Shown: positions 20,956-34,060, counted from the stretch's first letter. The stretch is DNA of 64,000 bases from Zhengitettix transpicula (GCA_037074705.1 CM073590.1:214564746-214628745); one strand, 5' to 3'. Made by a program: numbers and translations. The notes: generated by a model not told the origin, from the letters alone.

Positions 20956-23863
20956 AGAGAAACAAAACTGCACTTGTCTTTATCATTGTTCTTTCGTTAT
21001 TGATCTTCTGTTGCTTACACATGACTGTATTTCAATATTTGTTAATAAGACGAACCTAAACGAATTTATTGCCATTTAAAAAACTTTCAAATTAATAATT
21101 AGTTTTTACGACATAATGAATAGGAATTGCTGATATAAATAATTAGTTATTGACATACTATTGACTTTGTAAGCATTGATAATTGAGTATTGTCAGGGCG
21201 ACAGATAAAAACAGCGGTTAATAATGACAGTTTAACATTGTTGGCTTGGCGCCACAGCTAAATTCTTACGTTACGTGAAATAGACATTTTTATTGAACAA
21301 TTTTTCGATGCCGCAATTTGATTCGCGAAATCCACACACTATTGGAACCCACATGAGAGAAGGTCAACGGAAATTCATTCGGCGATGGATGTTTGAGCGA
21401 GCTAGGTCACGCTCCTTCGTGGACCGACGTCGTCACCGTTAAAACATTGGATACAGACTACTGAAAACATGTTTTTATAGTTTTATTAATTTGCGTAATT
21501 CCGGAAATTGTATTGTGTAATTCTAAAAGAAACTGGAGGAACTGCTGATACGTGAGAGAAACGGACTGGAATTATCTACGAAAATTATTCCATCCTGTAT
21601 GCTGTGACGAGGAAACCGAGCCGGGGACCATCTCTGAGGCCTGCCCGGGAGCTGTGTAGTGAAAATAGCACCACGTTGCTGGTGTGGGGGGAGAAATCTT
21701 CACGTTATCCCGAGAAAAGTCGCACAGGGAAAATTCCGGTCCATGCACGCACGCATCATGCTTGCTATGATGAGGATGTGTTTAACCTATCACGGTGCTG
21801 TAGACGATCCAACGAACTGTAAGATCTAAAATCACAATTTTCATTTTGTTGTCAGCTCACTTATATAGGGTAAAACTTTAATGCTAGGATTAGCGACTTT
21901 AGACCCACAATACTCTTTTTAGAAAGTGATCTCGTGAATTTCTTGGTAAATCTAAAACCGGTGTAAGTTTTGCGGTAATATACTAAAATTTGGATTCCAT
22001 TTTCTATTTGTTTATTATTATATTCTGTGCTTGAAGTTGTAAGTTTTCTGTGTCCAAAACCACAATGGTGGAGTCCAACTATTATACGATATTAAAATCA
22101 TCTGATAGCGACTGGTGTTTCTTTATGAATCTGCGAGCAGCTGAATTGTGTGACGTCAGCGAAGTAGCTTCCGGCGAGCTATAATATTATTTATAATTAT
22201 TACAATGTATTGTAAATAATAACGGATCGATATTAATACTTTTTAGGAATCCCGTTCTTAAAATCTTTGTTATTTCCTTCCTAATTTTCGCAATATCCAA
22301 AAATATTGATTTATGTAAATACAGGAGAAAGTTCTGTGGTTACTTTCCACTCGGAATGATCATTTGCGTTTGAGGAGTTTCCGCTTTAAAGGAAACAGCA
22401 CACAAGACTCCGGTGAGGAACTTTCTGAGAAATTTTCGCATGATTATACCTCTAAGAATTTGCAGCCACAAATGCAAAGCTTAATGCAGTCAGATAAAAT
22501 ACTTAGTCGTCACCAGGGTTGAGCGAACTATCTTCGTACTCCTGGAATTCTCCGTTTCTGAAGAACAATAGTTTCCGAGCGTTAGAAAAGCCAGATATTT
22601 TCCTTACGACTTCTGATTAACCTCAGCTTAGTTCCCTCATTTTTATAATTTTGTTTCTATAATTATTTCGTTTCATAATATAAGCTTATTATTTACATGA
22701 TATGCGACCAATATGATGGAGTATTTAAAAATATATTTATTGGAATTCTTAACTAGTTGGACGTATGTTTTCTATGATATGTGAAAAAAAAATATAATGT
22801 ATTTTCTGGTGTTGTTTTACATCTTATATCGCTTGTCGGTTTCCCCTCAGAACAACCTTTCAGCTTGATGTTGAGTGATCACGTAGTAAGTGTGAGATCT
22901 ATTAAGTTCAGGAAGCTATCGACTGTTCGGTGACCTTTCCGTGACTGAGGTTTTGAGCAATCGACTTGTCTCAGTTGCCGTAGGAACCTCTCGGTCTGCC
23001 TTGGAGCCTGAGGCCTGGCGGAAATTAAAAAGACCTGCGCACCGAACCAACCTTCATTATCTCAGCCACAGAAAAGACTGTTATATTAGATCGCTCCCTT
23101 TGTGACCGCTGCTGACACGACCGTGACGAGAACTTCTTCAATTCGGCTGCATTGTTATCCTTCATTTTAACTTCCACAAAGTTTCACCATTACCATCTTG
23201 TTTATTTGTGCGACATAAAAAATTCATAAAAATATATTACGAGCTGCTTCAAAAGTTTCTCATGATCGAATGCATGAAAAATACCCTAAATTTCGGGTTG
23301 TCAATCTTATTCTATATATACTACTGATGACGTGTCACTAAAGAGAAAAAGAAGTTTACTGCACCTTCAGTTTCAATATTTTGTGCTCAAGTAACAGTAA
23401 AAACAAATCACGTATTTTAATATTCACATAAAACAAATTCAATAGATAAAACAATATTTTTCAATAAACACAAAATTCTAGGAATAATTACTTATTAGTT
23501 CATTCAACGTAAAGGGCATAATAATTTTCACCAAAGTGTAAAGAGTATATTTATATTCGTAACGCTAATTTCAGAAGCATATATAAAGGCAATATTACAT
23601 ATATTTGAGTAATTTTAGTTTATCTTTACGTTTCATACATAACGAGGTCCAAACCCGATATACGCTGACTTTGCTCGCCTTTTGCAAGAAAACTGTCGGG
23701 TCGTTTTGCATGAAATTTTGTTTAATTGCTATGCAGATCTCTTAATAGATATTTAGTTAAAGAAAAGTGTCACCTACCGTCTAAAGGCACAATGGCGAAC
23801 GGTTTTTCTTTTAACAAGTAAAATTTAGGACCGATTTCGATAGAACTTTATTTAGTTGTTACA
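20956..23863. other. Spacer with several GC-richer patches
   Basis: 21310-21830 and 22860-23110 are less AT-rich and hold only short unsupported frames (for example 21604-21822). A TGACGTCA palindrome (22151-22158) is a CRE-type motif. A TTATTACAATGTATTGTAAA palindrome lies at about 22198-22216. No repeat or gene is recognised. Confidence 0.35.
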
Positions 23864-24466
23864 CATTATGTGACGTCTTATTTTGTACAGGGTGGGCGTC
23901 ATTAACGGTAACATTAAATGATCCTGTACCTGTAGTCTAAGTGAAAATCTTTCCAAAACTTATCAATTTATGTTTCTGGACAAATTATATTATAATAAAT
24001 CTTATAATGAATTATAAATAATTTATTGTTTTAAAGAATGATAATGGTGAATACAACGGAAAATCTACTGTTATTGTTAATATAGAAAAATAATGAGAAC
24101 ATTTTGTTACTAATTTTATTAAGTGTAAATAAAATATAAAATAATAGAATTATTAAAAAGAAAACACGAATTGATTTACTTAGGCAGGGATTTTATCTGA
24201 AGGGGCTAAAACCTTTGAAGTTGCCACCCAAAATTTGAAAAGATTGAAACGTAAAATGAAGAGTCTAATTTACTTTTCATTTTATGGGACAATTTATTGG
24301 TAAACAAAATATTTGGTGTAAAGATAGTGTAAAGATGATAATACAAATAGTGTGACTTATTATTTGAGAGGGGTCCATTATGTGACGAATTAATTGAAAT
24401 CTCTCACGTTGTTCGACATTATGTGACGTCTTATTTTGTACAGTATGGGTGCCATTTATGATAACA
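23864..24466 (+). repeat. Direct repeat pair, ~50 bp
   Basis: ACATTATGTGACGTCTTATT, then TTGTACAG and GGGTGGGCGTCATT at 23864-23914, recur with few changes at 24416-24466. A shorter CCATTATGTGACG occurs at 24376. The region between is AT-rich. It may be the two ends of a ~600-bp element of unknown type. Confidence 0.55.
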
Positions 24467-26039
24467 TGAATTATCAATAAAAAAGAAAAGTTTTAATTAC
24501 TGTTAAAAGAGATTTTTTTTACAATTAAAACGTATGAAAAGTTTTTAGTTAAGCCTGAGACCTTAATCTCAGGTATCCCATGGCAATATATCAAATATTG
24601 AAATTGAATGTTTGTATTTGCTTATCTGTATCATAGTCCTTTGATGACCTGGAACACGTGGATTTCTTTCTTTCGTGGCACTGATAGACTCACTTGAAAT
24701 ATTTAATCAAATTATTTTGCTCTGCTATTTGGTCCTCATCACTTCACTTCCTCACTATTATCGCTCGTTTGCGTCGGTTCTGCTCTAATTGAGGCGTGAC
24801 TCACATATCAGGCTCGAAAGTAGAACACTTGGCTTTAATTACAGCCACATTTAATATGCTCGATGAAATTAATATACGCGTAGTTAACTTTAATTGCTTT
24901 AAGATTACTTTTGAAAGCTGTATTAATATAAAATGAATTTTTACGTGCGACGCTTAAGATAAATCTACACGGAGCTCAGAATGCTCTCCACTTTCTTTCA
25001 TCACGGCGCAGCCAAGACTACTCGACAACAAAGCTGTCTGGCCGGCCCAAAAATTGAACAGTGAACAAACTCTGCATTTACAATATGCCTTTAAACAAAT
25101 AAGTTGGGGCTAGTTTACCGTGTTTCAATAGATCCTAAAAGTAACAAAAAATATATAAAAAAATAATATTTCCAAATCGAGAATTTTAAATAACAATTTA
25201 TAATGTCAATCATATGCACCGTTGTCATATAGTTATATTCCTCTTGCTATTACACTCATCTTATGATATATTATTTTATTCTTATAGAAGTTTTGGCAAT
25301 CCATTAAGACGGGAACTGATGTGGGGTGATCAATATTTCGTTACCGGACGGGTAATATAAACCCAGTAATAACCAGTTTTGAGGGGCCTCACTACCTATC
25401 ACATGAGTGAGTAATAATCTCTGAATAAATTCTCTGCGACTCGTGCAGGTGCCTAGTCAATGAAGATGTCGCCAATTACCACGATGTCAACAGGGCCATT
25501 GTAAACCTCAATAAATAATAATAATTATAATAGGAAAAATTTCTCGATCGGAAGAAAGTCAGTCTTGTTACAGACTCAGGACTTTTGGTGTTTTATTAAG
25601 CTTTAACTTTAAATTTATTTATCACGTTCAACTTTCCTCAAGCCTCTGAACGCATTATAGATACCAAGAATCTGCGTTATCAACTTCCCTATTTCCTATA
25701 CTAGATATTTTCGTCTCAACGCTGAAGAGGAGACGGCGTAGGGTTTTCCTACGATCAACTCAGTCTGATCCTTTCCGTACCCTAGACTAACTCTCCAAAG
25801 TTATTAAAATCCTTATTTTGCCTATAATTTTCGGACAAGATCAATATTTCACCGTGAACGTTACTTTGGGCCGTATTATCACCCTAATTAATAAATTCTG
25901 TCTACTGTTTTTATTCCTGCGGATTTAATATAAGATTCGATTGAACTACATATTTTCTGCGAACAAATTTCATCTGCATTAAATTGGTCCCCTCATTGTA
26001 GATTCAAGTAAGCAACTATACTCTTACTTAAATCGTACA
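24467..26039. other. Spacer
   Basis: No gene. 24640-25060 is mixed composition with several TTAATTACAG/CTTTAATT stretches, and 25560-25960 leads into the PLE without clear similarity to other copies. Confidence 0.35.
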
Positions 26040-27190
26040 AACAATCCTAAATCAAATCAAAGGTTCTTTTTTTGCTGAGATAGTAATGAGAGATTTAAAA
26101 AATTCTTGTCTTTCTTTACTTCCTGTCCAACTTCTTTGCTACATCAGATATGTAGATGACATTTTTTTGTATTGTTAATACCTCTCAAATCAACCTTATA
26201 GTCAATATTTTCAATAATTATCATCCCAACTTACAATTCACCCAATATTTTAATTTCCTTGATGTCACTGTATCCATTCACAATACTTCCATTCTCACCA
26301 ATTGGTTCAGAAAACCTACAAACTCTGTACGTGTTCTCAATTATCTTTCTGATCATCCTGCAAACCAAAAGAGAGCTATGGGGTACAATCTTGTAGACAG
26401 AGCTATATCACTTTATACCTCCAAGTTCCATTAACACAACTTAAATATTGTCCGAAACATTTTAATCTGCAATGAGTACCCTTTAAATTTTATTATTAAA
26501 CACAGAAACAGCGGATTGAAGAAAATCCAATATCTTACTGTCAATCGTCCCCAAACACTTCAAGCCAAATTTTATCTCGTATTCCTTTATTACAAACTTC
26601 TACATCAGAAATTCATCCAAATTTTTAAAGAATATCAAATACCCATCATTTACAGATCCACTCTTTCATACTTTATTAAAAACCAAAAGGACGCACGTGA
26701 CACCTACACATACAAAATCTGTTGCTCTAACTGTAATTCCTGTTACATAGGGCAAACAAAACGTTCCCTTAATACACGTATCAAGGAACATATATCTAAT
26801 ATCAAACTTCCCATTGATAAATAATCTGTAATATCAAATATTTCATAAATTCGAAACTAACATTTGATTGGCAAAATTCTGAGATTTTAGACATTGACAC
26901 CAGGTACAATTCCAGACTCATTTCAGAGATGCTTCACATTTAATCAAATATCACAGCTATTAATGTACAAACAGACACTATGAAACTCAATAATTGCTGT
27001 GATCCCTTATTATTACGCTAACCCTTCGGCTTTCCCATTGTCGATCCGTTTTCGTCGCTTTAGAGTTTTGTCAACTGACAAGTGCACCTGAGGAAAGGGA
27101 CAAGGATCCCAGAAGCGTTGTGTGACATTTATAGTATCACTTTTTGGTCTGAATTGGCTATCTTTCTTATTCATTATTTTCAAGCAGACG
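26040..27190 (+). pseudogene. Penelope-like element: RT C-terminus plus GIY-YIG endonuclease and 3' terminal repeat
   Basis: Best-preserved PLE of the window. About 26060-26160 reads FFAEIVMRDL...LLCYIRYVDDIF with the RT catalytic motif YVDD (codons at 26149-26160). A frameshift follows immediately. The next frame carries FNNYHPNLQF, FNFLDVTVSI and NQKRAMGYNLVDRA, a TAA at 26432, then ICNEYPLNF and a linker. KICCSNCNSCYIGQTKRSLN with TRIKEH is the PLE-type GIY-YIG nuclease preceded by its cysteine pair. After more stops or shifts, FDWQNSEILDID and SEMLHI...SNITAINVQTDTMKL reach a stop at 27019. The 3' end is the family terminal repeat (GAAAGGGACAAGGATCCCAG...AATCAGACGT-like to 27190). PLEs are telomerase-related retroelements. 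The 5' part of the ORF is missing. Confidence 0.88.
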
Positions 27191-28230
27191 TAATTTTTTT
27201 TCATTTTAGCAGTGAAATAATTTTTGGTATAATATAAAATGACACACAGACTCAAAGTGAGGAAGGACGGAATAGAAGTTACTGACTTTCAGCAGATGCA
27301 AATATTTTCATTACCTATGCTTAAATTAAAGAAAACGTTTAATTTTTTTTCAGGGTGTTTCAGCTAATTTTCTCAAACCTTATACAATTTTTTGTAACAC
27401 TGGTTACCTGCATAAACTAGAAAATGTTTCAAACCATCAAAAAAATTATTTCAGCAGTATACAATTCTGATACTTAAAGAAACTGTATTTCGACGTCTAT
27501 ACAGCTTGCTTCTCGCGTATTTGTAAGCTGTTCGAACTATTTCTCTGGGAGACCTTCGTAAATAATACCTAAGCTGGGCCCGTTTAAGCGCCCCCTGTAA
27601 GGTGAGATTGAGAGATTTATCGCCCTAATAGCCCGTGACAAATATTCGCCTTTGGACAACCATTATTCCGGATTGCTTTCATGAATACAGATTAAACTGC
27701 CGGCAGACGTATGGCCTCAGAGAAAGCCTTAATTGATAAACTAAAAAAAAAACTACGATCCATCCGTCTCCTCTCCTTCCCTTCCCTTTGTAACGTAATT
27801 CTCCGCTCAATTACTTTCGTACTTGTTTCTTAGATAACTATTTTCAATTAAAAAATGCATTTGAGCCAAAATAATTGAACGAAGAACTTTTCATTTATCC
27901 TAAATAACCGTAGGATATTTTGCTGTTTAGGGTGTTAATTTGTCATCTACGCGTTATTTTGTATCGAATCCAACTGAATGTTTTTTCTTTTATGTCGATG
28001 CATGAAAAATTGAAGAAAATTTTATTTTAAGAAAAAATTTGAATAATTTAATGTCCCAAAGTATTTAACTAATTAATAACTTTTCACTACTTTGGCCGAT
28101 TCTTAAGATGTCTTTCATAAAATAATTAGACATTTTTAATTGACGTCATACAAAAGGAGTTAATTTATATAAATACTATTCCAGAAATTATTTTCCTTCA
28201 GTTAATAACTTTTACAGCAGGATCTGAATT
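27191..28230. other. Spacer
   Basis: Nothing recognised. 27540-27720 is GC-richer (GGGCCCGTTTAAGCGCCCCC) without matched repeats. Confidence 0.35.
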
Positions 28231-28386
28231 TAGAAGAAGGAAGAAGGGTATTAATAAATTTGTCAGGATTCTCTTATTGGTACTACTGATGAGATAATTT
28301 GACTGCAGTATTTACCAGATTGTAAATCTTTTATGGGAAAATGGATGGTTAGACATATAATTAAGGACTCTTTGATTTATAATACC
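28231..28386 (+). repeat. Partial duplicate of 29331-29476
   Basis: AATAAATTTGTCA, ACTGATGAGATAATTTG, CTGCAGTAT, AGTAAATC/TGTAAATC, and AGACATATAATTAAGGACTC occur in the same order and orientation in both segments, about 1.09 kb apart. The second copy is the C-terminal part of the uncharacterised protein fragment at 28936. Confidence 0.7.
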
Positions 28387-28935
28387 AATTGGTAATTAAT
28401 TATCCTATTGTTTGAAACCAGAACTAAGACACCCGACACTGTAAGAGTGTGAACCTTCTCAATTTCATAATGGAAATTTAATTTAGTATGGAAATTATTG
28501 AAAAGATGGAAATACATTATTCAAGAGAATTTTTAGGATGATACAAAATATATCATCTTCATATTTTTAATAGCATAATGGTTTGAAATATAATAAGGCT
28601 TCCTTATCTGTCAATACATTTTCAGCAAAAAAAGGAGCTAAAGGAAATGATGTGATTATAGTATTGATTATTACATGAGAAGTAAGCATAATTGAATTAA
28701 ATCGATTAAAATTAGGAATTAAGAAAAAGAATAATTTACTAAGGTTAACGCTTTTTAAAAATAAAACACATCAAAAAGGTTTCATTATCGCAAAATGATT
28801 AATTACACTGGTCAACATGTTTTGTGTCTCATGAGAACCGATAGTTGTCTTTATTGTGTTTTCAAATATGAATTCGGAATTTCGCCATCACCCACAGTTA
28901 TTTTAAATTTTCTGAAATAAACGTTTTTGAAAAAA

Positions 28936-29476
28936 ATGACTATGTATTTCCTCACTTACGGAGATATTGAACATAACCCAACAGAATGGTGCTTGTTCAT
29001 TGATCCCTATAAAGTTAGTTTAAAAGCAGTGCCGATGCATAAAGGCAATAAATTCGTATCAGTGCTTATGGCTCACTCTGCTATTATTAAACTAACATAA
29101 AAACTTTAAAATTCATATTTGAGAAACTTCAATATGCAATGTATGGATGAAATATTTGTGGTGATTTGAAAATAATTTAATTTATTAATGGTCTGCAGCT
29201 TGGTTACACAAACGCAAATCATTCATTCCTGGACAGAAAAATATTATTCATGACGCATTGCGTCACCCAAAAAAAAATATATATATAACTTCGTTACATT
29301 TCAAACTAGGATTAATGAAGAATTTCGTCATAGACGCGGAATAAATTTGTCAAGATTTTCTTTAAGGAACCACTGATGAGATAATTTGGCTGCAGTATCC
29401 ACCAGATAGTAAATCTTTTTTGGAAAAAGGGATTTTTAGACATATAATTAAGGACTCTTTCTGGGTACGTTGATTT
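28936..29476 (+). pseudogene. Fragment of an uncharacterised, repeated arthropod protein family
   Basis: An uninterrupted 54-codon frame at 28936-29100 reads ...YGDIEHNPTEWCLFIDPYK, SLKAVPMHKGNKFVSVLMAH. With frameshifts, LQLGYTNANHSF and SLHFKLGLMKNFV follow, to about 29340. The pattern (P-x-E-W-x-L-F-I-D-x-x-K-x-S-L-K-A-V, H-x-G-N-K, GLQLGYT, LHxKLGLMKxFV) recalls a family of uncharacterised, often multicopy proteins in insects and cnidarians. I recall it from general knowledge, have no accepted name for it, and suspect a transposon origin. Frameshifts and stops make it a pseudogene. Its last ~150 bp is duplicated at 28231-28386. Confidence 0.6.
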
Positions 29477-30239
29477 ATGATTTATTCATTTAGTTAAAAA
29501 AGAAGTTTTCCAAAAATTAGTTAAGTAAAAATTAAAGAAGAAATATTTGTGTGGTCGACAAATGCGATCACTAATTCACGATGGAAAGTTTTGAATCCAG
29601 TTCAGAAAACAGGTTGGCAAACATGTGGATGAAGAGTTCTCAGGTTTCCAGTTGGATGATGTAGTTTGTTGTCCACAACGTTTCCATGCCTGACGCCGCC
29701 ATCTTCTTCAGGTGAAGTGCCGTCAAATTCATCCAGCAACTACGCCGGGAAAACCTACGTTATCTAATCAAAATATTTACTCACAATCTTTTTGGAAATC
29801 GAAAGGCAGAAAATTACTGTGATATTGTCAACGATCTGACAATAACTTATGGGATTTTAATATCCCGGAGTCTTCCGGCACTCATACCTAGATTTGTCCC
29901 CGGAAAATCTTGACGCAGTGAGAAATGAGTTCGCTTTCATCATGAGATTTCCCATATGGAAAAGATATATCAAGGCAATTGAAATCCCAATATGCTGACC
30001 GATTATTTTGGACCAGAAAGAGGGATGCTCCACATGTGAAATATAGGAGAAAAACGTAATTTCTTTCTTTCTAAGTCAGTCAGAATGTTTGAATATTGTG
30101 TAGTTGTAGAAAATATTAGGATTTGAAATTATAAATTCCTGTATCTCGAAAACGTAACGTGATGGGGAAAACCCGATATCGCATTTGATTTCAGGGTAAC
30201 AAATCCTATCCGTTTCACATATATATTTTTTTATATACA
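29477..30239. other. Spacer with a possible PLE-like terminus
   Basis: At about 29655-29720, GTTGTCCACAACGTTTCC, TGCCTGACGCCGCC and ATCTTCTTCAGGTGAA have the CAACGTTTC...CTTCAGGTG layout of PLE terminal repeats but not the sequence of family 1. No coding sequence is attached. The remainder is featureless. Confidence 0.3.
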
Positions 30240-30897
30240 TTTTATTAGCAATCAGATTACATACGATCTTTAAGATAATTTGATAGCATGTACAATTTAA
30301 TAAGAGTGTCTTGCACTGATGTCGTGGAGAGGTGAGGGTCCAACAACGCCACCTCAGTTTCTATGGAAGTCTATCGGCCAGCATCTCTTCAGTCTTCGGT
30401 TGTAAGTAGGTTGTAGTAACGGCTCTAGTAGTCGATTGGGATTGGTTTGAAGTTTAGTATGATGTTTACGATTTTTATCTTTGACGACATCTGCTACATA
30501 CGGTGTATTGAGGTCAGTATGTAAGCTGATGTTGGATACATACCAGGGACCATTTGCAATAGTGCGGAGGATTTTTTATTGTACTCGTTGCATAATAGCG
30601 ATTTGAGACATCCCCAGAGCTCTATTCCGTACGTCCATCACTGTTTTGTAAATAAGAAATTTGTTTTCTACTGATAATTTTGATTTTCGTCCAATCAGCC
30701 AGTTTAATAATTTAGTTTTCAATTCTATTTGCCTTTTTTTTCTTGATATGATCCCTCCATTTCAGCTTGGTGTCTAAGTGAAGACCGAGATATTTTACTG
30801 TTTCTTCTTTTGTAATTTCTTCCTGGTTGAGCTTTAGTATAGGACAATGTTCCATTTTAAGGGAAAATGTTATATGGGATGATTTCGATGCAGGCAA
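30240..30897 (-). pseudogene. Jockey-clade LINE, 3' half (twin-primed copy)
   Basis: The minus strand from 30897 reads ASKSSHITFSLKMEHCPI, then EETVKYLGLHLDTKLKWRDH, the well-known post-catalytic segment of Jockey RTs. Shifted frames follow (LADWTKIKI, SDGRTE), then the 3' UTR toward a T-rich stretch near 30225-30245. The open frame 30712-31035 extends across 30897 only by chance. The segment that should precede SKSSHITF is on the opposite strand and ends at about 31936. Confidence 0.8.
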
Positions 30898-31936
30898 GAC
30901 AATACAATTTGGAAACCGATAAAGAATACAAAAAAGCCAAAAGCAACTTCCCCTCCCCCAATTCGGCAGTATAAAAACCCACCTGGACCTTGGGCAAAAA
31001 GTAATATACAAAAACCCGACCTGTTTGCAAAACACTTATCACAAGTTTTTACTCCTCATAATAACGACCTGGATCAAGAAGTGGAGCAAGAACTATCAGA
31101 AAAAAATTAACGTGTAACAACGCATTGAAATAATCCGTTTAAATGAAATCAAAGCAGAAATAAAGAGACTTAATCCAAATAAATCACCATGATTTGATCT
31201 CATAACGGCTAAGATGCTTCAAGAATTACCAGATGAAGGTCTCAGGTTACTCTTGTACTTGTTTAATGCAATAATAAGACTAGATTTCTGGCCCAAATCC
31301 CTAAAAATTGCAAAAATAATTATGATACCAAAACCCGGCAAAGATATAACTGTCGTCACTTCATATCGTCCCATAAGTCTGCAATCAACACTATCCAAAT
31401 TGCTTGAGAAGATACTGAAAAGAATCAGAGTAGCAGTAATCAAGACTGGATCCCGGATCATCAATTTGGTTTCCGACAGTCGCATTCAACAATTCAACAA
31501 TGCCATAGAATTGTGGACGAGGTTAACAAAGCTATGGAGAACCAGCGGTACTGCACAGCAATATTCTTAGACGTAAGCCAGGCCTTTGATAAGGTTTGGC
31601 ATTCAAGTCTACAAGCTAAGATTAAAAGGACTCTGCCTGACCAATACTTCAACTTATTAAAATCATACCTTGGCAAAGAGAATTTCTTACTTACGTAAAT
31701 GGAGAAAGTTCAAACCGTTATCTCATTCTCTCCGGGGTGCCACAGGGCAGCATCCTTGGCCCTCTATTATACGACTTACCAACCTCAATGGAAGTAAACA
31801 CAAGTACCTTTTCTGATGATACAGCAGTACTGTCAACACACACAGACCCTGATACCGCATCACAGAATCTTCATGAACATCTACTAATAATAGAGACCTG
31901 GCTAAACATATGGAAAATAAAAATTTTTTCTTACTG
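30898..31936 (+). pseudogene. Jockey-clade LINE, inverted RT segment (twin-primed copy)
   Basis: Plus-strand fragments read in order NTIWKPIK, SPPPIRQY, WAKSNIQKPDLFAKHLSQVF (about 30898-31030). They continue with FDLI, TAKMLQELPDEGL, LKIAKIIMIPKPGKDITVV, TSYRPISLQSTLSKLLEKIL (31214-31430), then DHQFGFRQSHSTIQQCHRIV and IFLDVSQAFDKVWH (motif A, about 31563-31605). GVPQGSILGPLLY and TFSDDTAVLS (motif C, catalytic DD intact) precede WLNIWKIKI at about 31925. At least two frameshifts and an in-frame stop (31696) disable it. This is the RT domain that mobilises the LINE by target-primed reverse transcription. It is truncated upstream of the RT and lies opposed to its own 3' half. Confidence 0.88.
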
Positions 31937-34052
31937 ACACAAAAAGGTTTATTTTTGGTTCCTGATTGTTAATTTTGATGTTTGAAGTTATTTGACTTTT
32001 TTATCTGGTATGTAACGCGTGTATTTTGGTTTAGTTTTGTTATGTCTCGGAAGTGTTGTAGTTTGGAGAATTCGAAATCGTGCATTGGCGGACGGATGCC
32101 GGGAGTTGTTTTCTGTGAAATGTTGGACGAGGTGTGCGTGGGGGTGGAGGAGATAAATATTTCCATCCAAGTAATTTTCGTGTCCTGTCTCGATTGTTGG
32201 CCTCAACATGACAGAATTGTTGGCCATTGTTGACTACGGAACTGCAGCTGCGTGTTATAACTCTTGTAACAATGGAAGAATCAGTGAAACGGACATTTCG
32301 ACCAAGTTTTCTAATAATGAAAAAAGTAAAAGAATGGGAGGCTATAATGGAGGGAACGCAGCTGGTGGATGTGATTATGAGAGGCTCCGTATTACGTTAC
32401 GTGTATACGATTTAAGTGTCACCGATCTACAAATCTCTTGAGTTCTGCTGTAAAGTTTTCCAAGTTGTTGCCTTTGATATAGTCCGAGGCAGAATCGTCG
32501 TGAGAAAGGGGCCACAATCTGTTAGTGAAGAGTTCACAGAATAGCACCACACAATTTACTACGACGGCTTGCCAGCAATCAATCCCGAAGGTCGACGCCT
32601 TGCAATGGTCCTGACTAAAGTCATCACTGCAGTTAACCCGTTCTGCCGGCTGTGAGATATGGAGACGTCGGTACGAGAGCTACAGCAAGCAACACAACAC
32701 AGAATAGCAGTACGTATTTGGTTCGGGCAGCAGATCTCTTCTACGTAAAAACCACAGGTGCCTGAGATAAGAGTTTTTCATGTTTAACTCTAATAAACTT
32801 TTTACAAATTCTTTAATGGTCAATTTTGATTTAACGAAAAAACCCAGCCCACAAAAATAATTATTTACAAGTAAATTGTTGAAAGTAATCTTTCGACATT
32901 ATGCTTCGTCAAGCATTAGGCCTTACAAGAATTTATTACGGTAATTGTAACTGAAAGAGAAAAGAAGTAGCAGTAATCGTATGTCATGTGTCCTTCATAG
33001 TTTAATATTGAAAGTTAACGTCAGTAATGTTTCCTTGACTCCTCTCTCCGAGAAGCAATTCCACAGGCGTCTTCTTCAGGGCAATATTTCAGAGCACACG
33101 CCTCAGTCCGTTCCATATTTCTCTCGATACACGTAGCAACACCGATTCGTGCAAACATTGAAGATGGAGGTGACAAGTAATATCGATGTCGGAGTGGAGC
33201 TAATGGATGGCAGTGGCGGAATAAGGACAGTCTGCGTGCCATCCTGTGATTTACGACAGTAATAAATCAAGTGAGTGTCGAATTCAGACGGTCCACGTAA
33301 GAAGGGAATAGACGCAGCAACGGCACGCTGGAAAACTTTACAACTAAATCAATATCAACCCGCGTTAACGTTTTCCGAAATACGAAAATATATATACGGG
33401 CATTCCGTAGCAGACAGTAAACTTTCATTTAGACTTGCGGTAATTTATTTTCCATAAACGCTTAAGCTTTCACAGTCATCTGGCACTCGATCGTTAAAGA
33501 AACTCTCTTTCCAATACGATAATTGTTTGCTTAGACTTGATGTTCAATGACTGTCGTTAGAAAATTTCTGACTGGTGTAAATATAATACTATAATTTTTG
33601 AAAATCTGAGTCAAGGTTTTGGTCCATTCAGGTTCGAGATATATTTTGACCGGTCCGCCGAATAATTCTCCATAAATTCAATAAATAAACGATTGTTCTA
33701 TGAGAGTCACTAAAGATATACGAGTTGTTGAAAGATTTGTAATTCGTTAATTAAAATTGTACTCAAAATATATAGATATTCCATTTTTTCAAAAAATTGG
33801 TACAATATATTCGGAATTTTAAGAAATTTAGCGTACCGAAATAGTTTTAATAGTCACCTGATCTAATTGGGTATTTATGGAGGAGTTATAAAATCTATGA
33901 TTTATGAACAAGCGTTCACTTTTATATTATTACACGTTAATTCTGATTCTATTTAGACCATTTACCAAATTATGACTGGGAACTTAGAAAGTGCAACCTT
34001 AAATAGATCTTAAATACACCGATAAAGTTGGTGTAAATGCGACCGTATGTAA
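31937..34052. other. Spacer, less AT-rich 31960-33460
   Basis: Contains many overlapping short frames on both strands (31982-32441, 33021-33242, 33275-33457) in mixed-composition DNA. Around 32290-32345 the sequence TTCTAATAATGAAAA resembles one at 50470-50490. No domain is identifiable. It could be an old host exon or 5' regulatory region, or an unknown element. Confidence 0.3.
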
Positions 34053-34060
34053 AATTATAC

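Noticed and set aside
31219..31485. Antisense frame over the Jockey RT
   Set aside because: It is a shadow of the plus-strand RT coding sequence.
32000..32441. Overlapping frames on both strands as a LINE ORF1
   Set aside because: They lie outside the twin-primed Jockey boundaries, and show no CCHC knuckles or other ORF1 features.
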